A DNA stretch of 17,526 bases. It comes from Ruminococcus sp. (lineage in GTDB: Bacteria; Bacillota; Clostridia; Oscillospirales; Acutalibacteraceae). Made by a program: the position numbers and the translations under genes. The notes beneath the pieces were generated by a model, which saw only the letters and a list, made by a program, of their open reading frames with translations, made no database searches and was not told where the DNA came from. The stretch spans positions 1 through 17,526 of the forward strand of contig JAFLSL010000001.1 of assembly GCA_022510985.1 (NCBI GenBank). Reading direction: 5' to 3'. Of this stretch, positions 1 to 5,667 are shown one piece after another. Numbering within the stretch: the stretch's first letter is position 1; each line of letters starts with the position of its first letter.

Positions 1-98
1 GCGGCAAGATTAAGGCTAAGAAGAACGGTACATGCTACGTTTACGCTTACGCACAGAACGGCGTTTACAAGAAAGTTAAGGTTACTGTTAAAAAATAA
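1..98 (+). CDS. C-terminal end of a secreted/surface protein with Ig-like (Big_2-type) domain, partial
   Basis: Only the last 31 codons are present; the reading frame begins at base 3 and ends at the TAA at 96-98. The visible residues (GKIKAKKNGTCYVYAYAQNG, then VYKKVKVTVKK) have the pattern of the last strands of a bacterial Ig-like domain of the Big_2 type: a GxIxAxKxGT turn, alternating hydrophobic residues, and a lysine-rich KVTVK ending. Such domains usually sit at the end of large extracellular proteins. The catalytic or binding part lies outside the window, so no function can be given. A strong terminator follows immediately. The family call is based on pattern recognition only. Confidence 0.6.
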   Translation, partial: GKIKAKKNGTCYVYAYAQNGVYKKVKVTVKK

Positions 99-110
99 AA
101 ATCATTATAA

Positions 111-140
111 GGGCTGTTCAATTGAACAGCCCTCTTTTTT
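111..140 (+). terminator. Rho-independent terminator after the Ig-like protein gene
   Basis: GGGCTGTTCA at 111-120 pairs with TGAACAGCCC at 123-132. The formal loop is 2 nt, so the innermost base pair probably opens. The run TCTTTTTT follows at 133-140. It lies 12 bases after the stop codon of the partial gene and ends that transcript. Confidence 0.9.
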
Positions 141-157
141 ACTTGTTGTAAAGGTTA

Positions 158-193
158 TAAAACAGGACTGCCTTTAGTATTAAGACAGTCCTG
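158..193 (-). terminator. Terminator of the minus-strand small-gene operon
   Basis: CAGGACTG at 163-170 pairs with CAGTCCTG at 186-193 across a 15-nt loop. Read on the minus strand the stem is followed by TTTTATAA. It sits about 30 bases past the stop of the last gene of the leftward operon (227-1171) and about 20 bases from the rightward terminator, so two convergent units each end here. Confidence 0.65.
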
Positions 194-226
194 CTTAATT
201 GCAAGTATTCTATTTTTATGTTATTA

Positions 227-580
227 TCATATTAATAGGTATATAAGTGCCAAAAGCAGCGAGGAATCTGCTTTTTCGTCCATAAGGAGCAATACCAGAA
301 TCAGTATTATACTCTCCTCTTTATCTCTGAAAAGTGCCTTTAAAGGGTCGTTTAAAAGAGAGTTTTTAGGTTGAGATTCAGTAGCTGACTCAGGTTTTTG
401 CTCGGGTGGAGAGTTTTGCGGCTCAGGCGGTGGAACAGGCACTCTGTTCTGTGAGCCTTGAGCCGGGTTTGAATTTCTTTGCGGTGGTTTCGGCGTTGAC
501 TGCGAATTTCGCGGGGTATGACTGTGCATCTGCGATGCACGCTTTAAAGCTTCTCGTGTAATAGGATCAATATCGGGCAT
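227..580 (-). CDS. Hypothetical protein with proline-rich middle and hydrophobic C-terminal hairpin
   Basis: This 117-aa protein is not recognised as a named family. Residues 1-20 are polar and probably helical. Residues about 21-75 are low-complexity, rich in Pro, Gln, Asn and Ser, and probably disordered. The last ~30 residues contain two short hydrophobic segments (SIILILVLLLM and SSLLLALIYLLI) separated by an acidic turn (DEKAD). Each segment is only about 11-12 residues, too short for an ordinary transmembrane helix, so a membrane-associated hairpin or a buried helical pair are both possible. There is no signal peptide. It is the third gene of a three-gene leftward operon, starting 11 bases after the preceding stop codon, with AAGGTAG as likely ribosome binding site. 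Composition and operon position argue that it is real; the function is unknown. Confidence 0.7.
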   Translation of the reverse strand: MPDIDPITREALKRASQMHSHTPRNSQSTPKPPQRNSNPAQGSQNRVPVPPPEPQNSPPEQKPESATESQPKNSLLNDPLKALFRDKEESIILILVLLLMDEKADSSLLLALIYLLI

Positions 581-591
581 ATTCTACCTTG

Positions 592-942
592 CTAAATAAG
601 ATTAAGTATTCCTTCGTTTTTTAAAACGGGTAGAATCTTCATCAGCCCGAGCATTTTTTTAGCAGAATCAAGCTTGCGACATTTTTCCTCACTTAAAAAC
701 GGTCTGAGTGCCGAGAGCAAACGAGTTGTGTCGTCCTCTCGGTTTACTTGGGATAAAAGCGGAACGATTTTCGCAATACTTCCGATGGCGTCATCGGAAA
801 GTGTGCTATCGTTTTGTGTCGGTTCAGGCATCGGAGCATTTTCCTGCGGAGAAATTCCGAGCATTTTGCCGAGACTCTGAACCTGACTTAACGCCTCGGG
901 ATCAGCCATAATTTCGGCAATTTTGTCCTGAATATTATCCAT
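592..942 (-). CDS. Hypothetical small helical protein
   Basis: This 116-aa protein has no signal peptide or membrane segment and is not assigned to a named family. Residues 1-30 form a predicted amphipathic helix (MDNIQDKIAEIMADPEALSQ, then a KMLG turn). Residues 31-50 are a Pro/Gln/Asn-rich linker. Residues about 70-116 are again helical, with alternating charged and leucine residues (DDTTRLLSALRPFLSEEKCR onward) and end in a hydrophobic tail. The N-terminal part resembles that of its upstream neighbour, in which a short helical repeat also surrounds a DP(K/E) motif. Its ATG lies inside the end of the upstream gene (8-base overlap, ATGGATAA), so translation is probably coupled. It is likely soluble and cytoplasmic, and may act with its two operon partners; that is inference. 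Confidence 0.75.
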   Translation of the reverse strand: MDNIQDKIAEIMADPEALSQVQSLGKMLGISPQENAPMPEPTQNDSTLSDDAIGSIAKIVPLLSQVNREDDTTRLLSALRPFLSEEKCRKLDSAKKMLGLMKILPVLKNEGILNLI

Positions 943-1171
943 TATTTGACAACTTCTTAATAAGTGCTTTGGCGGCAGGCGAATTTAAAATCTCCTGTGA
1001 CTTTTTTGGATCATTTAAAACTGCCTTTAGCTTTGAAACCTGCTTATCATCCAGGTTTTTCAGCATATTTTCCACCTTTTGTTTATTGCCGTCATCGGCT
1101 GTTTGACTGGAGGAAAAACCGTTTTTATTGATGAAATTTGAAATCAAGCTTTGTAATTCATTGTTATTCAT
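935..1171 (-). CDS. Hypothetical small helical protein, first gene of operon
   Basis: This 78-aa protein is charged and almost entirely helical in appearance, with a Gly/Ser/Asn/Asp linker near residues 17-29. The second half (KVENMLKNLDDKQVSKLKAV, then LNDPKKSQEILNSPAAKALI) reads as two helix-turn-helix-like hairpins with 'DP' and 'SP' turns. There is no signal peptide, no cysteine and no catalytic motif. The start is supported by GAGGTGG on the minus strand at 1176-1182, five bases before the ATG. It overlaps the next gene by 8 bases. It is divergently arranged with the phosphodiesterase gene at 1228, only 56 bases away, so both 5' control regions must fit in that gap. No function can be assigned. 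Confidence 0.75.
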   Translation of the reverse strand: MNNNELQSLISNFINKNGFSSSQTADDGNKQKVENMLKNLDDKQVSKLKAVLNDPKKSQEILNSPAAKALIKKLSNNG

Positions 1172-1227
1172 AAAACCACCTCGCTATATACTATGCGACT
1201 TAACATAAATTATGAATGGGTGATGCT

Positions 1228-1701
1228 ATGAAAATTTTACTTCTTTCAGATTCTCACGGAAATATACGTGATATGATGTCTGCGACTGAAAAATATGGCA
1301 GAAACGCCGATATAATTGTCCATTGCGGCGACGGAACAAGAGGAGAGGCTATGCAACTGATGCAAAGCTGTCCCGACAAAACGGTTGTCTGTGTCCGCGG
1401 AAACTGTGATTTCGGCAGTATGCTGAGATACACCGAGTACCTTAATGTCTTTGATAAGAAGATTATGATAACACACGGACATCTGTTTGATGTCAAATTT
1501 GGTTTAGAGAAATTGTCTTACAAAGCTGAGGAAGAAAACTGCGACCTTGTATTTTTCGGTCATACTCATATTCCGACTGATGTCAGGCTTGGAAATGTGC
1601 GGATGATTAATCCGGGCAGCAGCGGAAAATATAACCCGACCTGTGCCACTGTTGAAATCGACCAAAAAGGCAACGTGCTTGTTAATCATATGGAAATTTA
1701 A
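1228..1701 (+). CDS. YfcE/MJ0936-family metallophosphoesterase
   Basis: This 157-aa protein is a calcineurin-like phosphodiesterase of the compact YfcE class. These are dimetal enzymes that hydrolyse phosphodiester test substrates in vitro; the physiological substrate is generally not known. All five metal-site blocks are visible: DSH (D8, H10), GD (G34-D35), RGNCD (N59), THGH (H83, H85) and GHTH (H112, H114). Length is normal for the family. An in-frame ATG four codons upstream (1216) exists, but the start at 1228 is preferred because GGGTG lies just upstream of it and the protein then begins directly with the first beta strand (MKILLLSDSHG). It is cytoplasmic. No terminator is visible before holB, although an extended -10 element follows the stop. 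Confidence 0.92.
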   Translation: MKILLLSDSHGNIRDMMSATEKYGRNADIIVHCGDGTRGEAMQLMQSCPDKTVVCVRGNCDFGSMLRYTEYLNVFDKKIMITHGHLFDVKFGLEKLSYKAEEENCDLVFFGHTHIPTDVRLGNVRMINPGSSGKYNPTCATVEIDQKGNVLVNHMEI

Positions 1702-1729
1702 GCTAAGTATAGTATTTTAAAAAGAAATA

Positions 1730-1738
1730 TGTTATAAT
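1730..1738 (+). promoter_or_regulatory. Extended -10 promoter element for holB-ricT
   Basis: TGTTATAAT at 1730-1738 is a perfect extended -10 element (TG-N-TATAAT) of the housekeeping sigma type. The expected -35 region 17 bases upstream (about 1710-1715, TAGTAT) is poor, which is common for extended -10 promoters. The predicted transcript start near 1745 leaves a ~25-base leader with GAGG before the holB ATG. Confidence 0.5.
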
Positions 1739-1770
1739 AAATCTACTAATGAAAAGTTGAGGCTTTTGCT

Positions 1771-2637
1771 ATGGTTTTTCCTGAATTTCAAGGAAACGAA
1801 AATTTAAAAAAGTCGCTAAACGAGCTTGAAACTCAAAACCGCGTTCCCCACAGCATTATTATCGACGGCGGAAATGAAGAAACCAGAAGCTTGATTGCAA
1901 ATCATCTTGCAATGTGGGCGGTATGCGAAAGTGCCGATGAAAAGCCCTGCGGAAAGTGCAGGAGTTGTACTCTCTCAAAGGCAAATTCCCACAGCGATAT
2001 TCACTTCGCAAAAGGCGAGGGAAAAACCGATATCTACGGAAAAAACGAGATGCATTGGATAATCCGAGACGCATCCATAAGACCTAATATTGCCGACCGA
2101 AAGGTCTACATACTTTCGGAGTGTGATCGCAAGCTTCCGATAATTTCTCAGAATACTTTTCTCAAAACGCTCGAAGAACCACCGCAGGACGTGCTTTTTA
2201 TAATGACCTGCAAAACTTCAAAAAGTCTGCTTGAAACCATCCGCTCAAGAGCCGTAACCTTTACGCTTGAAAGCGAGCTGAGCTTTGATGAGGAATATCT
2301 TGAAATTGCTAAGGAAATTGCTCTCGGAATAGTTTCACGCTCCGAGATGGATTTGCTTAAAGCGACATATAAGCTCGATGAAAGGGCAAAGGCACTGGGT
2401 GTTTTGGATTTGCTTATACTTTTACTGCGTGACGGACTGGCGGTTTATTTAAACGGACAGGCTGAGCTTGACTTGAAAACTGCTGAGCAACTATGCAAAA
2501 AGCTTACAAAACAAAATTATATTGAACTGATAAAAATAACCGAGAACGCACAGCTTGATATTGCTAAAAACGTAGGACTCAAGCTTGTTTCAACCCGATT
2601 ATGTGCACAATATAGGAGGACTCTATGGCAGAGGTAA
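1771..2637 (+). CDS. holB: DNA polymerase III subunit delta' (HolB)
   Basis: This 288-aa protein is the delta' subunit of the clamp loader that places the beta sliding clamp on DNA. Residues 26-50 (PHSIII onward) match the first strand and the degenerate P-loop of the family: DGGNEETRS lacks the GKT of a working Walker A motif, as expected for delta', which does not hydrolyse ATP. Cysteines C52, C60, C63 and C66 form the zinc-binding module of clamp-loader AAA+ subunits. The block around NTFLKTLEEPP is the conserved Walker B-side region, and IRSRA corresponds to the sensor/arginine-finger 'SRC' motif, with Ala in place of Cys. The C-terminal ~100 residues are helical. The gene is followed by ricT with a 13-base overlap, an arrangement common in Firmicutes, which strengthens the assignment. 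Confidence 0.93.
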   Translation: MVFPEFQGNENLKKSLNELETQNRVPHSIIIDGGNEETRSLIANHLAMWAVCESADEKPCGKCRSCTLSKANSHSDIHFAKGEGKTDIYGKNEMHWIIRDASIRPNIADRKVYILSECDRKLPIISQNTFLKTLEEPPQDVLFIMTCKTSKSLLETIRSRAVTFTLESELSFDEEYLEIAKEIALGIVSRSEMDLLKATYKLDERAKALGVLDLLILLLRDGLAVYLNGQAELDLKTAEQLCKKLTKQNYIELIKITENAQLDIAKNVGLKLVSTRLCAQYRRTLWQR

Positions 2638-3494
2638 TAGGAGTAAGATTTAAAGAGGTCGGAAAGATTTACTACTTTGACCCAAAAGATATAAAGTTAA
2701 ATACAGGCGATACCGTTATCGTTGAAACTGCCCGAGGAATCGAGTGCGGAAAAGTCGCTTTGGCGAACAAAAACATTCCCGATGAGGAGATAGTTCATCC
2801 TCTAAAGCCTTTAATCCGTAAGGCTAATGATAACGACCTTTCTCATATAGAGGAAAATAAAAAGCGTGAGAAAGAGGCGTTTAAAACCTGCGAGAAGAAA
2901 ATCGCAGAACACAAGCTCGATATGAATCTTGTTGATGTCGAATACACCTTTGATAATAATAAAATTCTGTTTTACTTTACAGCTGACGGACGTGTTGATT
3001 TCAGAGGATTGGTTAAGGACTTAGCGTCGGTTTTCCGTACAAGAATTGAGCTTAGACAAATCGGCGTTCGCGACGAAGCAAAAATGCTCGGAGGTTTAGG
3101 TGTTTGCGGCAGACCGTTCTGCTGTCACAGTTTTATGGGAGATTTCCAGCCCGTTTCAATAAAAATGGCTAAGGAACAGGGGCTTTCCCTCTCTCCCGTA
3201 AAAATTTCGGGAACCTGCGGACGGCTTATGTGTTGCTTAAAGTACGAGCAGGACGCATACTCAGACCTTCTCAAACACACACCGAAGGTTGGGGCAATTG
3301 TAAAAACTCCCGAGGGTAAGGGTCTCGTTGTTGAGACTAACCTTATTTCAGGAAATTTGAAGGTAAAGCTTGACTCGTCTCCCGAGGATGTTGCACCTTC
3401 AACCTTTAAGGTTAATGAAGTGAAAATCTTAAAGGACGGATATATAAGGATGAACAAAAAGGAGCTTGACGAACTTAAGCACCTTGAGGAATAA
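2625..3494 (+). CDS. ricT: RicT/YaaT, PSP1-domain iron-sulfur regulatory protein
   Basis: This 289-aa PSP1-domain protein is the homologue of Bacillus RicT (YaaT). There, with RicA and RicF, it forms a complex carrying FAD and [4Fe-4S] clusters that stimulates RNase Y-dependent mRNA maturation and helps the Spo0A phosphorelay, competence and biofilm formation. The cysteine-rich core is clear: C161, C166, C167 in GVCGRPFCC and C198, C203, C204 in GTCGRLMCC. These are the positions expected for cluster ligands. The N-terminal part (about 1-60) is a small beta barrel; the PSP1 domain follows. AGGAGG lies 6 bases upstream of the ATG. The start lies inside holB, so translation is probably coupled. 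Neither RicA nor RicF is encoded in the window, so the presence of the full complex is not shown. Confidence 0.95.
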   Translation: MAEVIGVRFKEVGKIYYFDPKDIKLNTGDTVIVETARGIECGKVALANKNIPDEEIVHPLKPLIRKANDNDLSHIEENKKREKEAFKTCEKKIAEHKLDMNLVDVEYTFDNNKILFYFTADGRVDFRGLVKDLASVFRTRIELRQIGVRDEAKMLGGLGVCGRPFCCHSFMGDFQPVSIKMAKEQGLSLSPVKISGTCGRLMCCLKYEQDAYSDLLKHTPKVGAIVKTPEGKGLVVETNLISGNLKVKLDSSPEDVAPSTFKVNEVKILKDGYIRMNKKELDELKHLEE

Positions 3495-3530
3495 GCTAAT
3501 TATTCGTTTATTATTTATATTTTTTAATAT

Positions 3531-3558
3531 CTAAATTAGTGCAAATTTACTAAATTAG
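3531..3558. repeat. Short direct repeat CTAAATTAG x2
   Basis: CTAAATTAG occurs at 3531-3539 and again at 3550-3558, 19 bases apart, in the AT-rich gap between ricT and the ferredoxin gene. It lies about 30-60 bases upstream of the ferredoxin promoter. It could be a regulatory site or simple AT-rich coincidence; no factor is assigned. Confidence 0.3.
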
Positions 3559-3590
3559 AATAAACTTACACATTAGGCAAAACTAACCTC

Positions 3591-3618
3591 TTGCATTTTA
3601 AAAAAAATATGATAAAAT
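3591..3618 (+). promoter_or_regulatory. Promoter of the ferredoxin gene
   Basis: A -35 TTGCAT (3591-3596) and -10 TAAAAT (3613-3618) are separated by 16 bases. The predicted start near 3625 lies just before the strong ribosome binding site AAAGGAGGA (3632-3640). With the terminator after the gene this makes the ferredoxin an independent transcription unit. Confidence 0.6.
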
Positions 3619-3647
3619 GAGGATAGTAATTAAAGGAGGATATTATT

Positions 3648-3818
3648 ATGGCATACAAGATTAATGAAGATTGCATTATGTGCGGTGCTTGTGCAGACGA
3701 GTGTCCTGTAAGTGCAATTACAGAAGGCGACGGAACATATGTAATCGATGCAGACACTTGCATTGATTGTGCATCTTGTGCTGATGCTTGCCCTGTAGGT
3801 GCTCCTGTTGAGGCATAA
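3648..3818 (+). CDS. 2x[4Fe-4S] clostridial-type ferredoxin
   Basis: This is a 56-aa electron carrier of the small bacterial ferredoxin type. Two CxxCxxCxxxCP motifs are complete: C9, C12, C15, C19-P20 and C38, C41, C44, C48-P49. As known for the family, the fourth cysteine of each motif serves the opposite cluster. Length (about 55 residues) is typical. It is acidic and cytoplasmic. It would accept low-potential electrons from enzymes such as pyruvate:ferredoxin oxidoreductase or hydrogenase, which are not in this window. The start is fixed by AAAGGAGGA 7 bases upstream of the ATG. It has its own promoter and a strong terminator, and sits between ricT and the trmN6-like gene, where many Firmicutes instead carry yabA. 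Direct functional linkage to its neighbours is not supported. Confidence 0.96.
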   Translation: MAYKINEDCIMCGACADECPVSAITEGDGTYVIDADTCIDCASCADACPVGAPVEA

Positions 3819-3836
3819 TAAAAAATTTAACTAATC

Positions 3837-3873
3837 AGAAAACGGCAAGGTTTATCCTTGCCGTTTTTATTTT
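3837..3873 (+). terminator. Bidirectional terminator after the ferredoxin gene
   Basis: AACGGCAAGG (3841-3850) pairs perfectly with CCTTGCCGTT (3856-3865) around the loop TTTAT. On the plus strand the tail is TTTTTATTTTT; on the minus strand it is TTTT. It certainly ends the ferredoxin transcript and could also end a leftward transcript from the 3873-4021 region. Confidence 0.92.
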
Positions 3874-4021
3874 TAATTCTCTTCATCATACCTTGCAGTT
3901 CCTATCCTACAGACATACCCCCCTGACGTTTTTGCCGCTATCAGATTTTGAATAGAAAGGATAGGCTCTGCTATAGACTTTTACTATATTGCCGCGTTTT
4001 TTATAAGTGTCCGATTCTTAA
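3873..4021 (-). pseudogene. Coding-like but interrupted minus-strand stretch (gene remnant or non-coding RNA)
   Basis: The 294-base gap between the ferredoxin gene and the trmN6-like gene contains a stretch that reads like protein on the minus strand, but in two frames. One frame reads ESDTYKKRGNIVKVYSRAYP... and stops at a TAG shortly after a run of six G (plus-strand CCCCCC, 3918-3923). The adjacent frame then reads YVCRIGTARYDEEN and stops at 3873-3875. Adding or removing a base in the G run would join them into about 48 codons. There is no ATG, GTG or TTG start with a ribosome binding site, so I do not call a gene. CCTATCC (3901-3907) and GGATAGG (3959-3965) form an inverted repeat inside it. 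It may be a decayed gene fragment, a small RNA ending at the bidirectional terminator, or chance. Confidence 0.25.
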
Positions 4022-4052
4022 ATTTTAATTATTAATTATTAATTCTTATAAC

Positions 4053-4083
4053 GCTTGCACAAGCTTTACTGTAATGATATAAT
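4053..4083 (+). promoter_or_regulatory. Promoter of the trmN6-rsmI-folC unit with a small dyad over the -35
   Basis: TTGCAC (4055-4060) and a perfect TATAAT (4078-4083) are separated by exactly 17 bases, a strong housekeeping promoter. The predicted start is near 4090, giving a ~23-base leader before the TTG start codon. The -35 hexamer lies inside the dyad GCTTG-CA-CAAGC (4053-4064), which may be a weak operator or coincidence. Confidence 0.75.
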
Positions 4084-4112
4084 TAAACTTAAATAAGAAA
4101 GGGGCGAGAAAA

Positions 4113-4853
4113 TTGCTAAAAAACGGGGAACATTTTGAGCCGCTCGGAAACGGTGTCGAAGTTATCGTTAATGATCTTTTTCATTTTTCAACAGATACAA
4201 TTCTTCTCGCTGATTTTGCTGCTCCACGGAAAAATTCCAAGGCGGTTGACCTCGGTACGGGTTGCGGGACTATTCCGCTTTTATGGTGCAGAAATGACCG
4301 AACTCTCGAAATTACCGCCGTTGAAATTCAGCCGGAGGCGTGTGATATGTTCGCACGTTCAGTAAAGCATAACGCACTTTCAAATATAGAAATAATTAAC
4401 ACCGATTTAAAGATGTTAAAAGGGGTAATTCCATTCGGATATTTTGACCTTGTCTGTTGTAATCCGCCTTATAAGCTCGGCGGCGGCGGCATTAAAAATC
4501 CCGACACCGAAAAGCTCTTAGCTCGCCACGAGGAAAGCTGTACGCTGGACGATATTGCAAAGACGGCAAAAAATCTTTTGCAATTCGGCGGAAGATTTTG
4601 TATGTGCCAGCGTCCCGAAAGGCTTACCGATGTTTTAGAAACTATGAGAAAAAATTCTTTAGAGCCAAAGCGTCTTAGGTTTGTTCAACAGAGGACAGAT
4701 AAAAAACCTAAGCTCTTTTTAGTCGAGGGCAGACGTTCGGCAAAAAGCGGCAGCTTAGTTGTTGAGCCTACTCTTTTCATTGAGGAAAACGGCTCATTAT
4801 CCGAGGAAATGAAAAAAATCTACGGGAGCTACAAGGAGGGGCATTATGAGTAA
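4113..4853 (+). CDS. trmN6: tRNA1(Val) adenine(37)-N6-methyltransferase family protein (YabB/TrmN6-like)
   Basis: This 246-aa class I SAM-dependent methyltransferase belongs to the YabB/YfiC group, which methylates N6 of A37 in tRNA1(Val); exact tRNA specificity here is inferred. Visible motifs are the SAM-binding VDLGTGCGTIPLL (residues 45-57), the acidic strand end AVEIQ (69-73) and the catalytic NPPY (117-120), typical of N6-adenine methyltransferases. The start is a TTG at 4113, supported by AAAGGGGCGAG about 8 bases upstream; no in-frame ATG occurs before residue 79, inside the domain. The end overlaps rsmI by 8 bases (ATGAGTAA), indicating translational coupling. Its position after holB-ricT and before rsmI matches the usual Firmicutes order. 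Confidence 0.88.
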   Translation: MLKNGEHFEPLGNGVEVIVNDLFHFSTDTILLADFAAPRKNSKAVDLGTGCGTIPLLWCRNDRTLEITAVEIQPEACDMFARSVKHNALSNIEIINTDLKMLKGVIPFGYFDLVCCNPPYKLGGGGIKNPDTEKLLARHEESCTLDDIAKTAKNLLQFGGRFCMCQRPERLTDVLETMRKNSLEPKRLRFVQQRTDKKPKLFLVEGRRSAKSGSLVVEPTLFIEENGSLSEEMKKIYGSYKEGHYE

Positions 4854-5667
4854 TACGTTATATGTAGTTGGAACGCCGATAGGTAACCTCTCCGATATGT
4901 CGCCGAGAGCCGTAGAAACTCTTAGGAATGTTGATTTTATTGCGGCTGAGGATACAAGAGTAACCTTAAAGCTACTTAATCATTTTGATATAAAAAAGCC
5001 TATGGTGAGCTACTATGAACACAATAAGCGTGAGCGTGGGGAAGTAATCTGCACGCGTATTATGTCGGGCGAGGACTGTGCGATTGTTACCGACGCAGGT
5101 ATGCCCTGCATTTCCGACCCAGGCGAAGATTTAATCAAGCTCTGTGAGGAAAAGGGCATAAAAACCGTGGTTGTTCCGGGACCGAGTGCCGTAATTTCCG
5201 CCCTCGCCGTGAGCGGACTTGAAACGGGAAGATTTTGTTTTGAGGGTTTTTTAAGCGTAAATAAGAAGAGCCGAAAAGAACACCTCGAAAGCCTTAAAAA
5301 TGAAAAACGCACGATGATTTTCTACGAGGCACCGCACAAGCTCCCGACTACTTTAAAAGATTTGTACGCTGCGTTTGGCGAGAGAAAGCTGACTATAGTC
5401 CGCGAGATTACGAAAATCCACGAGGAAACTATCCGCACAACTACTAAAATCGCCGCCGAAGAGCTTGCCGAAAGCGGAATGAAGGGCGAAATTGTTCTTG
5501 TCCTTGAAGGAAAAAAAGACGAGCAAAAAGAGGAATATACTCTCGAGCAGGCTATAGGTCTTGCCCGAAAGCTCGTTGAAAACGGAAATAAGCTCAGCGA
5601 TGCGGCTAAGGAAATAGCCTCGCTGACGGGTTTTAAGAAAAATGAAATCTACAAGGAGCTTGTATGA
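4846..5667 (+). CDS. rsmI: 16S rRNA (cytidine(1402)-2'-O)-methyltransferase RsmI
   Basis: This 273-aa SAM-dependent enzyme of the tetrapyrrole-methylase fold methylates the 2'-OH of C1402 in the ribosomal P site. The family signature blocks are all present: VVGTPIGNLSDMS (residues 7-19), AAEDTR (33-38), DAGMPCISDPG (83-93) and VVPGPSA (109-115). The C-terminal third is a charged helical extension typical of the family. Length matches other RsmI proteins. AGGAGGGG lies upstream of the ATG within the end of the preceding gene, and its own stop overlaps the start of folC by four bases (ATGA). Pairing of a tRNA and an rRNA methyltransferase in one unit fits a translation-quality role. Confidence 0.96.
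   Translation: MSNTLYVVGTPIGNLSDMSPRAVETLRNVDFIAAEDTRVTLKLLNHFDIKKPMVSYYEHNKRERGEVICTRIMSGEDCAIVTDAGMPCISDPGEDLIKLCEEKGIKTVVVPGPSAVISALAVSGLETGRFCFEGFLSVNKKSRKEHLESLKNEKRTMIFYEAPHKLPTTLKDLYAAFGERKLTIVREITKIHEETIRTTTKIAAEELAESGMKGEIVLVLEGKKDEQKEEYTLEQAIGLARKLVENGNKLSDAAKEIASLTGFKKNEIYKELV

Noticed and set aside
1187..1215. A possible sporulation-type promoter for the small-gene operon (CATAGTATA on the minus strand with TCATAAT upstream).
   Set aside because: The transcript would start around 1180-1181, inside the ribosome binding site of the first gene (1176-1182), so the spacing does not work.
1216..1227. Upstream ATG of the phosphodiesterase gene.
   Set aside because: It adds four residues before the conserved first strand, and the better-placed ribosome binding site GGGTG serves the ATG at 1228.
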